Shown here piece after piece: positions 24,004 through 32,971 of a DNA stretch of 64,000 bases. How positions within the stretch are numbered: the first letter of the stretch is position 1; the number at the start of each line of letters is the position of its first letter. The notes under the pieces are model-generated. The model was not told where the DNA came from, made no database searches, and saw nothing but the letters and a program-made list of their open reading frames with translations. The position numbers were made by a program, and so were the translations under genes. This DNA comes from Gordonia mangrovi (lineage in GTDB: Bacteria > Actinomycetota > Actinomycetes > Mycobacteriales > Mycobacteriaceae): positions 1,984,001 through 2,048,000 of the forward strand of contig NZ_CP102850.1 in the NCBI RefSeq assembly GCF_024734075.1. Direction: 5' to 3'.

Positions 24004-24265
24004 ATGTCCGAGGTTGGCATTCGCGCGCTCAAGCAGAATGCGCCAGCAGTAGTCGCGCAAGCGGCTGCCGGTGAGACCGTGATCATCACCGACCGAGGTT
24101 GGCCCGTCGCGCAGTTGACACCGATTCCCGCGTCGCCTTGCAGGGCTGATCGCCTCGGGGGCAGCGCGTCCGCCGCGGCGTGACATCCGCGACCTCGAAT
24201 TCCCACAACCAGGCCCGGACTTGTCACGCGAACTCGCCACCATGCGTGACGCCGAACGGTACTGA
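24004..24265 (+). pseudogene. Phd/YefM-like antitoxin, frameshifted
   Basis: ATG 24004 opens a typical antitoxin N-terminus: MSEVGIRALKQNAPAVV, then VIITDRGWPVAQLTPIP. That frame ends at TGA 24181-24183 after 59 residues, but the expected second half (LAGLIASGAARPPRRDIRDL..., ending MRDAERY and TGA at 24263-24265) continues in another frame after ~24150. The full interval is 262 nt, one base over a multiple of three, consistent with a single inserted base. The toxin remnant starts two bases later, which supports a former vapBC-type operon. Confidence 0.75.
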
Positions 24266-24267
24266 GA

Positions 24268-24483
24268 GTGGCCTGGTACGTCGACACCTCGGCGCTGGTC
24301 AAACTGGCATCGCGGAAGCCGAGGCCCCGGCGTTACACCGCTGGATCACCGACGCGAATCCCGTACTGATCTCCTCTGACCTCGCCCGCACCGGGTGCTT
24401 CGAGCTATCCGTCCGGCGGGAGATGACCGAGTCGAACGAGCTCGCGCGGTACTTGATTCGCTCATCCTCTGCGTTCGGCGGCC
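24268..24483 (+). pseudogene. VapC-like PIN toxin fragment, frameshifted and truncated
   Basis: GTG 24268 begins AWYVDTSALVKL, the classic PIN N-terminus with its first Asp. A one-base loss near 24305 moves the rest (IAEAEAPALHRWITDANPVLISSDLARTGCFEL) to a different frame. Similarity fades near 24483, before the later PIN acidic residues, where a pRiA4b ORF-3-like gene begins. The toxin is therefore frameshifted and lacks roughly its C-terminal half, so this module is dead. Confidence 0.75.
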
Positions 24484-24512
24484 ACCTCGACCCACCACCT
24501 ACCCTGATACCC

Positions 24513-25940
24513 ATGCCCGACCCCACCGGACCAGCCAACGCCGACGAACTACGCCGCTATCTCGAGTCGATGATCGCCGACATGGCTCCCGGCGACCTAC
24601 CCGACCTCCTCGGCAAGCTCACTCGCACCGGCGCGGCAGATCAGTCACTTCCGCCGGCTCCGCGCTTGCGCAAGGAGAAACTCGAGCAGACCGTCGTCTT
24701 CCGCGTACGCGTCGACCTCGACGGCGCGCGGCCACCGATCTGGCGGCGCCTCGACCTGCGCTCCGACATCTCGCTCCTGGATGTCCATCGCGCCCTGCAG
24801 GCTGCGTTCGGCTGGCTGGACTACCACCTGTACCGATTCGCGCTCGGCGGCAGCCCCTTTCACCCACGGAGCGAGCTGTTCCTGTGCCCCTATGACGTCG
24901 AAGAAGGTGAGGACCCGGGCACGCCGGTCGCCGACGTCCGTCTCGACGAGACGCTGCACGAGCCGGGCGATGTGCTGCGCTACGTGTACGACTACGGCGA
25001 CAGTTGGGAGCTGACCCTGCGTGTCGAGAGCGTGCACGACGCCTCGGACACCACTCCACCGGCTTGGTGTGTCGGTGGGCGCCGTGCCGCGCCGCCCGAG
25101 GACTGCGGCGGCCTCACCGATGCGGAATCGTTGAGCACCGTGCTCGACGATCCGACACACTTCGACATCGACGAGGTGAACGCCGAATTCAGCAATCCGA
25201 TCGCACAGCTGCTCGACGCCGGCGTCGACGCACGACTGATCGAGCTGCTGTATCGCCTCGAACCCGGCCGCCACTCCGCCGACCTCGTCGCCCGGGCCGC
25301 ACGACTGGTGACGCCGCCGACTCCCGTGACGACCGCCCAACTCGACGCCGATCTACGCCCCTACCTGTGGTTCCTGCAGCGGGCCCGCGATCACGGCTTC
25401 GACCTCACCTCGGCCGGCTATCTGAAACCAGCGGATGTGGTGGCGGCCAGCGAGGTGCTGCCGAGCATGCATTTTTGGATCGGCACCAAGAACCGCGAGG
25501 TGCAATGTGCGCCGCTGCTGGAGTTCCGCGAGTCGCTGCAGCGAATCAAGCTGCTGCGCAAGCACAAGGGATGTCTACTGGCGACCCGGATGGCCCAGAG
25601 CATCGCCGACGATCCTGACGCACTGGCCGACTACCTGGCTGCCGCGCTGCTACCAGACGGCATGGATCGGTTCACCACCGAGGCCACGCTGCTCCTGGTG
25701 TTCTTCGCCGCCACCGCTGATCCGGACGACGAACTGCCCCTCGAGACGATCGCCGAACTGCTCACCGACCTCGACTGGCGGCAGCCCAATCGCGCGCCGC
25801 TCCGGCACAGCGCGCTGTATCGGCTCGACAGCGGAGCCTACGAGTTGATGCAGAACGTGTCGGCGCCGGTGCGGGGGATCAAGAACGTGAAGGTGAGTCC
25901 CACGGCCATCGACATTGCGCGGCGGGCGCTCAGCCGGTGA
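24513..25940 (+). CDS. plasmid pRiA4b ORF-3-like protein
   Basis: 475 residues from ATG 24513 (MPDPTG); no Shine-Dalgarno site is evident, so leaderless initiation is possible. The pRiA4b ORF-3 domain spans about residues 60-220: VVFRVRVDLDGARPPIWRRLDLRSDISLLDVHRALQAAFGW near its start, RYVYDYGDSWELTLRVE in its middle and a Cys-containing CVGGRRAAPPEDCGGL segment. A second, helical half of about 250 residues has no recognised fold. The function of the family is unknown; it occurs on plasmids and in chromosomes of soil bacteria. Its last ~50 bases recur at 27955-28005. It follows directly on a broken toxin-antitoxin pair. Confidence 0.82.
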   Translation: MPDPTGPANADELRRYLESMIADMAPGDLPDLLGKLTRTGAADQSLPPAPRLRKEKLEQTVVFRVRVDLDGARPPIWRRLDLRSDISLLDVHRALQAAFGWLDYHLYRFALGGSPFHPRSELFLCPYDVEEGEDPGTPVADVRLDETLHEPGDVLRYVYDYGDSWELTLRVESVHDASDTTPPAWCVGGRRAAPPEDCGGLTDAESLSTVLDDPTHFDIDEVNAEFSNPIAQLLDAGVDARLIELLYRLEPGRHSADLVARAARLVTPPTPVTTAQLDADLRPYLWFLQRARDHGFDLTSAGYLKPADVVAASEVLPSMHFWIGTKNREVQCAPLLEFRESLQRIKLLRKHKGCLLATRMAQSIADDPDALADYLAAALLPDGMDRFTTEATLLLVFFAATADPDDELPLETIAELLTDLDWRQPNRAPLRHSALYRLDSGAYELMQNVSAPVRGIKNVKVSPTAIDIARRALSR

Positions 25941-25947
25941 GTTCTGA

Positions 25948-27411
25948 TCAGTCCACCTCGATGTCGCCGGGCTTCCAGGTGCCGTCGAACCAGGCCTCCA
26001 ACGGCCCGTAGAGCCGAAGCAGGGTGAACCAGCCTTTGCCCGCAACGGTCTGGAGCCAGTTCGTCGCAAGCCGGGCCGGTTCGTCGGGGCCGAAGACGAT
26101 GTCGACCGAGCCGTCGTCGTTGTAGACCAACGCATCCCGGCTACTGCGGCCCGGCAACGGCTGACCGGTCTGCAATTCGGATCTGGTCTGCGGGTCATAG
26201 ACAGTCACCGACCAGAAGTCGGCCGCCGGAGCGTCCGCCGGCAGACGCATCCGGTAGGTCTTGGCGCCGTCGAGCGGTTCGCCGTCCGCGTCGAGGGTCG
26301 CGTATGCGTATTGCGACCCCTTCCCCACCATCTTCAGTGCCATCGCCGGGGTGTTGACGGTGGCAAGGTAGAAGAATGTGGTGCGTCCGTCCAGGAATCG
26401 GCCGCCCGCTCCTTGGTCGCGGAGGAACTGGTAGTCGCCGCCCGGGAACGGGTTGAGCCAGCGACGATCCGGGTAGATCCGGAAGCCGTCTTCGCGAGGC
26501 CGGAATCCCAAGGCGCGCGCCGTTGCATTGCCGACGGCGACCGCGTCGGTGAGGATTTTGCGCATGCGCTTGTCGGGGGCGAACGGCGCCCCTTTCGTGA
26601 TGCCGATCGACGCAAGCAGGCCGCGGGTCTCGGCGTCGATGACGCCGATCGGCTCCTTGGCGATGACGTGCGCAACTTCCTCGTAGAACGTGAAATCGTT
26701 GGCGTGCACCGTGTTTATCTCGTTACCGGACGCGGACAACCACTCCATCGCGGGCGGATCATTCCGCTCCGAGAACGGATACACCTTGACGCCCTCGGTG
26801 AACATCGTGACCGCGGCATCGGCCTTACCGTCGACCAGGAATCCGCGCAGGATCAGAAAGTTGACGGCGCTGGGGGATTCGGCGACGAACCAGCCATCCG
26901 GCCGCTCGCCGTCGTAACCCGGTGGGACGATCAGATAGGTGCCGCCGGCGCCGCGATCGGGTCCGGGCATCCCCATGTCCACCACGAACCGAAACCAGGC
27001 GTCGTCCACGGTGCCCGGGCCGCATCCGGGCGGAACTTCGACAACGGTCGCGCCGTCACGCTCCAGATCGAGCATCGCGAATGCGTAGACCGTGTCGCAG
27101 TTGCCGGTCAGGAGCAGTGGATTCGAATCGAGGAGCCGGTCGGTGATGCCGCCCTTGTGGCACGCATCCATGCCGAGTTGCAGCATCCCGCGGCGCAGCC
27201 CCTCCAGCGAGGCGGCGGGGATGCAGTTGAGGAACGCTTCGACGCCGCGAAGGAAGTCGAGGTGGTCGAACAATGTCTGCGTCGTCTCCGGAGTCGGTAC
27301 CCCGTCGGCGAACTGGAGTTCGCCGATACGCGTCGACACCGTGTCCGGCGTCATGACGCTGGTGGGGATCGGCGTGTTGTAGCCCGCCATGGATTCAGAC
27401 TCGCCTGCCAA
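25948..27411 (-). CDS. DUF1254/DUF1214 domain protein
   Basis: 487 residues if TTG 27411 is used, supported by AAGGAG six bases upstream; the frame extends to 27453, and ATG 27390 is another candidate. The N-terminal half carries DUF1254 features (LLTGNCDTVYAFAMLDLERDGATVVEVPP) and the C-terminal half DUF1214 features (GGDYQFLRDQGAGGRFLDGRTTFFYLATV, WSVTVYDPQTRSELQTGQP). No signal peptide is obvious. The family is widespread in actinobacteria; its biochemical role is not established. It is convergent with the pRiA4b-like gene, with only 7 bp between stops. Confidence 0.87.
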   Translation of the reverse strand: MAGESESMAGYNTPIPTSVMTPDTVSTRIGELQFADGVPTPETTQTLFDHLDFLRGVEAFLNCIPAASLEGLRRGMLQLGMDACHKGGITDRLLDSNPLLLTGNCDTVYAFAMLDLERDGATVVEVPPGCGPGTVDDAWFRFVVDMGMPGPDRGAGGTYLIVPPGYDGERPDGWFVAESPSAVNFLILRGFLVDGKADAAVTMFTEGVKVYPFSERNDPPAMEWLSASGNEINTVHANDFTFYEEVAHVIAKEPIGVIDAETRGLLASIGITKGAPFAPDKRMRKILTDAVAVGNATARALGFRPREDGFRIYPDRRWLNPFPGGDYQFLRDQGAGGRFLDGRTTFFYLATVNTPAMALKMVGKGSQYAYATLDADGEPLDGAKTYRMRLPADAPAADFWSVTVYDPQTRSELQTGQPLPGRSSRDALVYNDDGSVDIVFGPDEPARLATNWLQTVAGKGWFTLLRLYGPLEAWFDGTWKPGDIEVD

Positions 27412-27720
27412 CTCATGCTCCTTGCTACCCGTCGAGCCGCCGAGGTGGCTCACCTCACTCGAATGCGAACGACCCGGCGCGGCAACTGCCCGCAGGCGAG
27501 GTCCTTCGATGTGAACATGATGACCCTAGCGTCGATCATCTGCCGAAGCGTGGAGTTCTGGTGGGGCCACTCGGGGGTCACAGGCGTCGCACCGGGCACG
27601 GTGAACACCGGACGTATGCCGATGGAACTCGGCGCGAAGGCAAGGTGATTCGTCCGTGTCATCGAATCGTTGAAGACGGCAATCGCGGAACTGTGAGCGA
27701 GCTTGCCGAGGAGAAGGCGA

Positions 27721-28005
27721 CCGGCGGCGCAGCTCTGGCGGTCGGAGCCCTGCAGCAGCGGGTCGGGGCGGCATGTGATCCGCTGTACTCGGTCAATGGG
27801 GTCGGCCTTTTCTTCTGGGTGCCGATTGTCCTTGGGACCGTTTCGTCACCGGCATCGCCTATGCGGCACTTGCCCGAGGAAGGTCTCGGCTTGTATACGA
27901 GCGCCAGCCATCACTTTGATCATCGCGGTTTTGATCGTGTGGGCGATGGACGTCAAGGTGAGTCCCACGGCCATCGACATTGCGCGGCGGGCCATCAGCC
28001 GGTGA
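27721..28005 (+). pseudogene. chimeric remnant duplicated from two upstream genes
   Basis: Bases 27721-27949 resemble the frameshifted membrane-protein gene at 23556-23793 (roughly 85-90% identical by eye, with several small indels). Bases 27955-28005 then match the 3' end of the pRiA4b-like gene (25891-25940), including its stop. The two sources lie ~2 kb apart in the original but are fused here. No intact frame remains. The layout suggests a duplication followed by internal deletion, or repeated recombination at short homologies. Confidence 0.7.
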
Positions 28006-28084
28006 TGCGCAGACCACCGAAGGCAAAGAACGCAGAACGACGACATCTGATTGTGGTACCAGCGCTGTATTCCCTTGCGACACT

Positions 28085-28333
28085 TCAGCGCTTCGCAGCA
28101 GCCGCTGCTACGAGGTCGGCATACCCTCGGCGCTCCAGACTTCGAATCAGGCGCTTGGACGGCTCGTGCTGAATCAACCAGTCGAGCAGCTCACGCCGCC
28201 GATCGACATCGTCGGCTCGTGTCAGCCGCAGGTCTGCGAACAGAGCTCCGACCGATTGCGGCACCGGTGGAACATCGCCCACCCTGGTGTGCGCACAGTC
28301 ATCCAGGACGCGCTCGTTCGGGGTCGTGGCCAT
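28085..28333 (-). CDS. small hypothetical protein
   Basis: 82 residues from ATG 28331-28333 (MATTPNERV), with GAGGTGAG upstream. The protein is helical and charged: an acidic N-terminal half (LDDCAHTRVGDVPP), then VGALFADLRLTRADDVDRRRELLDWLIQ and a basic-acidic end (RLIRSLERRGYADLVAAAAAKR). No motif recognised. It may belong with the minus-strand cluster upstream (28461-29741), from which it is separated by ~130 bp. Confidence 0.55.
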   Translation of the reverse strand: MATTPNERVLDDCAHTRVGDVPPVPQSVGALFADLRLTRADDVDRRRELLDWLIQHEPSKRLIRSLERRGYADLVAAAAAKR

Positions 28334-28460
28334 CGCGCTCACCTCACATTCACATGGATCTCGAGAATGCCATCGCCACCGGCGGCTATGATGTCAATGT
28401 ACATTGGTGCGGGTCCACGGCGGGCTCGCGCTGTCTCGCGAGGTTCGCGTCCCGCCGGAC

Positions 28461-28853
28461 TCACGACCTGTGATCGTCCAACGCCCTCTGCCACTGCTGT
28501 AGTTGGTATTGCATCCAGTAGCGAGTGTTCTCAATCAGCTCGTCGCGGGTTGCCGTCGGCATCAAACCATGGTGATCGTCGAGCCGGGCATTGATCTGCT
28601 CGTCCACGCGGCGACGGAACTCCTGCTGGCGGTCTGCGTCGCCGGCCAACAGTCGCCTGGCGTCGGCCCACGAGTGACTGCCGTCGCCAGGTACCGACAT
28701 CGGTTGGCCAGGAGGGTCTTCGATAGACCGCTGCGAGGTGGCCTTCGATTGGGAACCGTTGAATGCGGCCTCCCGCGCCGCCAGCGTATGGGCAGGTATC
28801 CGCGCGCGGAGGGTACTGCGCAACTCGGCGGGAAGGTCCTCAAAGCGGGGCAT
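28461..28853 (-). CDS. hypothetical helical protein of the type VII-associated cluster
   Basis: 130 residues from ATG 28851-28853 (MPRFEDLP), with GGAGCG eight bases upstream inside the end of the lipoprotein gene. The middle is polar and probably disordered (SQSKATSQRSIEDPPGQP); the rest is helical, with RRLLAGDADRQQEFRRRVDEQINARLDDHH and a C-terminal YWMQYQLQQWQRALDDH segment. The start lies one base after the DUF3558 lipoprotein stop, so the two are co-translated. No family recognised. Confidence 0.6.
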   Translation of the reverse strand: MPRFEDLPAELRSTLRARIPAHTLAAREAAFNGSQSKATSQRSIEDPPGQPMSVPGDGSHSWADARRLLAGDADRQQEFRRRVDEQINARLDDHHGLMPTATRDELIENTRYWMQYQLQQWQRALDDHRS

Positions 28854-28854
28854 C

Positions 28855-29391
28855 CTAGGGACGCTCCAGCATGATGTTCTCGAGGACCTTCTCCACGAGA
28901 GGTGTTGCAGCCTCACATAATTGAGGCATGGCCCCACCACTGATACGCAGATCCATCTCGTACCCTTGCGGAAGAAGTGACGAAGTCACCAATGCCGAAC
29001 AGTCGAGGTCGACGCCGCTGGAAGCCTCCGCGGTCCAATAGACCCGCCCCGAACCTGTAGGTGTCTCGTAGGTGCGCACTATCGATTCCGGAGCAGACGA
29101 TGTGAGATCGTCGAGCGGACGCATCTCGATGCTCCCGGCACCCTTCCACCGGCATGCGGGCAGGTTCCCCCACTGCTGCGGCCAGGTCTCTATCGGTGGG
29201 TTATCGCCGATCACGGTCGTCAAATCCTCGGTGCTCAGAATCTCGCACATGGCGTTGGGCGAAATCATCGGCGGCAATGGCTCATCCTGCCACGCGGGTG
29301 ACGAGGTGGGGGGCACGGAAGGTTCCGAACTACACGACGCCAAGGCAACGATCGCAGCCGCCATGCACACAGCCCGAACTGGTGCCCTCAT
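28855..29391 (-). CDS. DUF3558-type lipoprotein
   Basis: 178 residues. A lipoprotein signal peptide ends in the lipobox ALASC (Cys near residue 20). The mature part carries the DUF3558 pattern: CEILSTEDLTTVIGDN, a second Cys in PACRWKG, DLDCSALV and a final QLCEAATPLVEKV, giving four mature Cys likely paired in disulfides. DUF3558 lipoproteins are Mycobacteriales-specific and frequent near type VII secretion substrates. The gene overlaps its upstream neighbour by 4 bp and sits one base before the next gene. Confidence 0.8.
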   Translation of the reverse strand: MRAPVRAVCMAAAIVALASCSSEPSVPPTSSPAWQDEPLPPMISPNAMCEILSTEDLTTVIGDNPPIETWPQQWGNLPACRWKGAGSIEMRPLDDLTSSAPESIVRTYETPTGSGRVYWTAEASSGVDLDCSALVTSSLLPQGYEMDLRISGGAMPQLCEAATPLVEKVLENIMLERP

Positions 29392-29741
29392 CTGCCGTCA
29401 CGTCCAGCTTGCCAGCCACGGTTCAGCTCACCCAGGTCGTAACCCTTCTTCGCCATGTAGTGCTCCATAGCCTGACCGAAGTCATCCTTCGCGATGTAGG
29501 GATCCTCGCCTGATGCAAGGATCTCGTCGTAAGTCATCAAACGGAGGCCCACATCCTTACCATCGAGCTTTTCTGTGGTCGTGTAGGGCTGTAGGTCTGG
29601 GTCGGCGAGATCGAATCCTTGCATTGTGTCCGATCCTTGCAAGAGCTGGTAATACTGCCAGACGACGCCCCCGCGGTCTGGAATATCTGCGGTTGGATCG
29701 ATCGCCGTCGGTGCGCTTCCGTAGAGTTCGTAGGCCGTCAC
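29388..29741 (-). CDS. hypothetical protein upstream of the DUF3558 lipoprotein
   Basis: 117 residues from GTG 29739-29741 (VTAYELYGS); an in-frame TTG at 29762 exists, but GTG is preferred because a short open frame immediately upstream ends there in a GTGA overlap. The protein is acidic and Tyr-rich, with a C-terminal helical segment (DDFGQAMEHYMAKKGYDLGELNRGWQAG). No signal peptide or family was recognised. It overlaps the lipoprotein gene by 4 bp. The N-terminus looks abrupt, so it may be the C-terminal part of a once larger protein whose 5' part has decayed. Confidence 0.55.
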   Translation of the reverse strand: MTAYELYGSAPTAIDPTADIPDRGGVVWQYYQLLQGSDTMQGFDLADPDLQPYTTTEKLDGKDVGLRLMTYDEILASGEDPYIAKDDFGQAMEHYMAKKGYDLGELNRGWQAGRDGR

Positions 29742-29820
29742 CGGTATGCCTGTTCTCCGCAACTCGCAGCCGCAGACTGTCCGGGCGGAACTACGCGGTG
29801 AGGATGGTTGGTCGGCGTGA

Positions 29821-30255
29821 TCGGCGCGCCGGTTCCTGCCCGTACCCGCAGCGCAGTACCACCGGATCTATGCCGGGATCAGTGAACGCGACGCCACCGA
29901 CCCCCGTGAGCTCGTTGCGATGAATCTGCCGCGCGGCACGGTTCGCCCGAGCACGGCGACAAGTCAGTGGATTCTCGACCAAATATCGACCGGGCGCTCC
30001 GAATACCGCGCCATACGATCACATCGCGCTGCAACCGAAGCCGGTCAAGCAAGCCATCGAGCAGACCGATGATGCTGTCTTCCTCGCGTTCACCGTCATC
30101 CACGTGCCGACCATCGAGAAGGCGACGCTGAATGAGTACATAGAACCGACGCCGATGGAACCAAACGCGCCTCTCATGCGTCCAAGGACCGCGCCCTGCC
30201 TTCGCCGGCTGCCCACGCACGTTGCATCCGGCCTGGTTGTGCGCCCATTCCAGTG
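29821..30255 (+). pseudogene. decayed plus-strand coding remnant
   Basis: Two protein-like stretches lie in successive frames with no usable start. From 29830 one frame reads ...AQYHRIYAGISERDATD, then RELVAMNLPRGTVRPST and SQWILDQISTG. From ~30014 another frame reads YDHIALQPKPVKQAIEQ, DDAVFLAFTVIHVPTIEKA and ends at TGA near 30255. Both have natural composition, unlike the opposite strand. A 5'-truncated, frameshifted gene upstream of the type VII substrate pair is the simplest reading. The family is unknown. Confidence 0.45.
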
Positions 30256-30291
30256 AGCTGGTAAGAACACCATGAGGGGGTACAAGTCGGG

Positions 30292-30633
30292 ATGTCGGAT
30301 TTCGTTGTCGATCCGTCGGCGGTGGCCGGCGCAGCACAGTCGATCGCCAGTTCAGGCCAGCGCATCAGTGGATTGACGCTGGGCGCCAGCTTCGGCGAGT
30401 TGAGCGCGGCTTTCGAGGGCGCAACGGACCCGATGCGGGCCGCCGCGGCACAGGGTGACCAGGCCGTCCAGACTGCCCTTGCCAATGCCGGCGATCACGT
30501 CCAGGGGTGGTCGGAGCTCATCATGGGCTTCAAGGGCACGGCCGAAGAGATGGACGAGAACAACTCGACGATGATCCGTCGGGCTGTTGCCCTGCCCAGC
30601 GAACGCGCCTACGACCCGTACAACGAAAACTGA
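30292..30633 (+). CDS. EspC/WXG100-like type VII secretion substrate
   Basis: 113 residues from ATG 30292. The sequence is entirely helical and small-residue-rich, with a central turn and a helix containing HVQGWSELIMGF, as in EspC-like and ESX-type excreted proteins that fold as helical hairpins. There is no signal peptide. The tail (YDPYNEN) resembles but does not exactly match the YxxxD/E export signal. It starts a three-gene unit with a large WXG-type protein (7 bp downstream) and a lipoprotein. No secretion machinery (EccA-E, MycP) lies in the window, so export would rely on an ESX system elsewhere. The assignment rests on size, helicity and context. Confidence 0.6.
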   Translation: MSDFVVDPSAVAGAAQSIASSGQRISGLTLGASFGELSAAFEGATDPMRAAAAQGDQAVQTALANAGDHVQGWSELIMGFKGTAEEMDENNSTMIRRAVALPSERAYDPYNEN

Positions 30634-30640
30634 GCCCGCG

Positions 30641-32971
30641 ATGACACCCACGTATGACCAGGTTGCGGCGTGGCGGCCAGAGACCATGTCGTCAATCGCC
30701 GCCGCCGTGCGCAGCCTCCAAGAGGGCATCGACGCCGAAGCCCCGCTCATCGGCAACCCAGTCTTGAACCTGACGACCAACCAGTGGAAGGGATTCTCTC
30801 GGACCGCGGCGGACGGCCGCGCCGAGAACGAGTCGCGGTGGCTGAAGAATGTCGGCGCCAAATTCGGGGATCTGGCCACATCATTGGAGGACTGGCCACC
30901 ACAGATTCGCGGGGCCATGGACGCCCTCAAGGGACTGAAGGGAGACGCGGCCGACCAGGGCTACATGCTGCGCACCGGCGACCCCGGTTACACCGTCGAT
31001 TTCGTGAAGGCGAACGCGCCGGACGGCGCCGAGTTCGACCAGGGGCTCGCCGACTCGTGGAGCAGCAGGTTGCTGGAGGCCGCCGAGTACGCAGATACCA
31101 CCGTGCAGCAGGCGTCGACCGCTGTAGCCAACGTCCTCGATTCGATCAGTGCGCTCACTCCTGAGTCGATCGCCCAGAACAGTTCGACGATCGACCCGTC
31201 CAAGGCAGCCGGTGATGCGCGGGCGATCCTGAGCGGCACGGCGACAGGTGAACAACGGGCACGTTTCCAACGCGCGACGCAGCTGACGCCGGAACAGTTG
31301 GCGAAGCTGAACCGAGGCGAGAGCATCGATCTGTCGCCCGAGCAGATGAAGTATCTGCAGCTGGCGACTGGAGCTGTCGACGTCGGTAACGGTGAGATGA
31401 GCGGCATCTCCGCGTTCGACAGCTTCGGAAGTGGCCAAGGCGAGGAGTCGCTGCGCGCCGGTTTGGCCAACGGCCTGCAGGTCATCTCGAATGCGAACGT
31501 CCACAGCTCGGCAGGCAACGGCGGATTCGCGATGCTCCCTCAGACGATCAAGGATTCGGTGTCCCGGCCGGACCTGGTGACCCGAACGACCAATGGGGTC
31601 GACCTGCGCGGCGTCAAGGAGAACAGCGCGCTCGGACGACTTGTACAGGCAGGCGATTCGCGATATCAGGCCGGCGGCGAGCTCGACCGCTCGCTCACCG
31701 AAGTCGCGCGCAAATACTCCGACGCAATCGCCTGGGACGAACAGGAATCGCCGAGGGCGACCGCGGGTGACAGTTTCTTTGGCTCAGACTCGGGTCTCGG
31801 AGCCATGCCGGCGGTCTCGGCGGCGGACAGAGCCGGGGTGGAGGACATTCTGGCCGGTGTGGGCCGCGACAAGGTCGCGGTACACGAGGCATTCACCGGC
31901 GAACACGGCCAAGACTTCATCCACGATCTGATGACCGTGCAGTGGAAAGACGACGGGGCAGCTGCGGGCGCGATGTTCAGCCCCGCTGGCGCGGATGCAA
32001 CAGTGGCGAACAGTGCCGATGGATATGACACGTTCCGAGCCAACCTCACCGGCGAGACCATGGAAGAAGTCGCCAAGTTCATGGCTTCAAAGGACGGCTA
32101 CGCCGAACTGATGGACATGCCGTTCCAAGGATCGAACGGAGTGTCCATTGGTGAAGCCAATCCGGAGCTCACGCGGGCGCTTGCGCACTCACTGTCCCCG
32201 TATGTCCAAGAGATGGGCGGGTCCGACGACCCCGCGACGCTCGGATTCGACACGGACGGATGGGCCGACCCAGGGGAGGAAGGCCCCGGCCGATTCGAGG
32301 GATCTGAACGAGTGTTCTCGGCCATCGCCACTGACGATGAAGCGGGCAAAACACTACTCGGCCGGGCTAGCGCCGAAGTCCGCGAAGCAGCTGCTGAGTA
32401 CGCCGACGACCCGAATGCGGGTGACTCCGGCTCATATCTGCGACGGGCCGGAGTACTCCAAGGACTGATCGATCAGGCGACCGACATCTCAAGTCAAGAG
32501 GTAGCCGACGATGCCTACGAGCGCGAACTGCGAGACTGGAAGATGCGCGGTTCCGCCTACGATGTTGGATCCGAGATCCTCAAACTCGGCACCAACTCGA
32601 TGCCAGGCTCGGGTGCGGTGGAGCCGTTGACCAGTAGCGCCGCGCAGTCTTTGAAGGAGGCGTTGATCGGACCCGCGCCTACACCTGAGAACATCAATCC
32701 GGTACAGACTGATTACACGCGTTTGCATTTCACAATCGCTAGCCAAGTAGACGACTTAAGAAGCCAGATGGACGACGGCTTCGTGTCCGAATATGGCGGC
32801 TGGTTCGACGATCAAGGAAGCCTCAAGAGCTTCGACTGGATCAAGAGCAACTACGACGTGAACAAGCTGGACTCGGGCCTGGAGGCGATTGTGAGGCAAC
32901 TGGATACGAGCAAGAACAGCAGCGTGGGTGACCTGCGCTTTGCCTATGACGAGACGAGGAAGCGTGAATAG
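30641..32971 (+). CDS. large WXG-like, probable type VII secreted protein
   Basis: 776 residues from ATG 30641. The N-terminal ~100 residues are helical and contain a WXG motif (TNQWKGFSRTAADGR), as in the export domain of large actinobacterial type VII effectors. The central region (about 180-560) is helical with loops. It includes ARAILSGTATGEQRARF and LTPEQLAKLNRG, segments like those in mycobacterial 'TPR repeat region' proteins near ESX substrates. No catalytic motif, signal peptide or membrane helix was seen. Its small upstream partner probably acts as co-substrate, and the next gene encodes a lipoprotein overlapping its 3' end by 8 bp. Toxin, structural or adhesion roles remain open. 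Confidence 0.65.
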   Translation: MTPTYDQVAAWRPETMSSIAAAVRSLQEGIDAEAPLIGNPVLNLTTNQWKGFSRTAADGRAENESRWLKNVGAKFGDLATSLEDWPPQIRGAMDALKGLKGDAADQGYMLRTGDPGYTVDFVKANAPDGAEFDQGLADSWSSRLLEAAEYADTTVQQASTAVANVLDSISALTPESIAQNSSTIDPSKAAGDARAILSGTATGEQRARFQRATQLTPEQLAKLNRGESIDLSPEQMKYLQLATGAVDVGNGEMSGISAFDSFGSGQGEESLRAGLANGLQVISNANVHSSAGNGGFAMLPQTIKDSVSRPDLVTRTTNGVDLRGVKENSALGRLVQAGDSRYQAGGELDRSLTEVARKYSDAIAWDEQESPRATAGDSFFGSDSGLGAMPAVSAADRAGVEDILAGVGRDKVAVHEAFTGEHGQDFIHDLMTVQWKDDGAAAGAMFSPAGADATVANSADGYDTFRANLTGETMEEVAKFMASKDGYAELMDMPFQGSNGVSIGEANPELTRALAHSLSPYVQEMGGSDDPATLGFDTDGWADPGEEGPGRFEGSERVFSAIATDDEAGKTLLGRASAEVREAAAEYADDPNAGDSGSYLRRAGVLQGLIDQATDISSQEVADDAYERELRDWKMRGSAYDVGSEILKLGTNSMPGSGAVEPLTSSAAQSLKEALIGPAPTPENINPVQTDYTRLHFTIASQVDDLRSQMDDGFVSEYGGWFDDQGSLKSFDWIKSNYDVNKLDSGLEAIVRQLDTSKNSSVGDLRFAYDETRKRE

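Noticed and set aside
27450..27662. A 70-residue minus-strand frame upstream of the DUF1254 gene
   Set aside because: No ribosome-binding site, no motif and no clear coding character; left unannotated.
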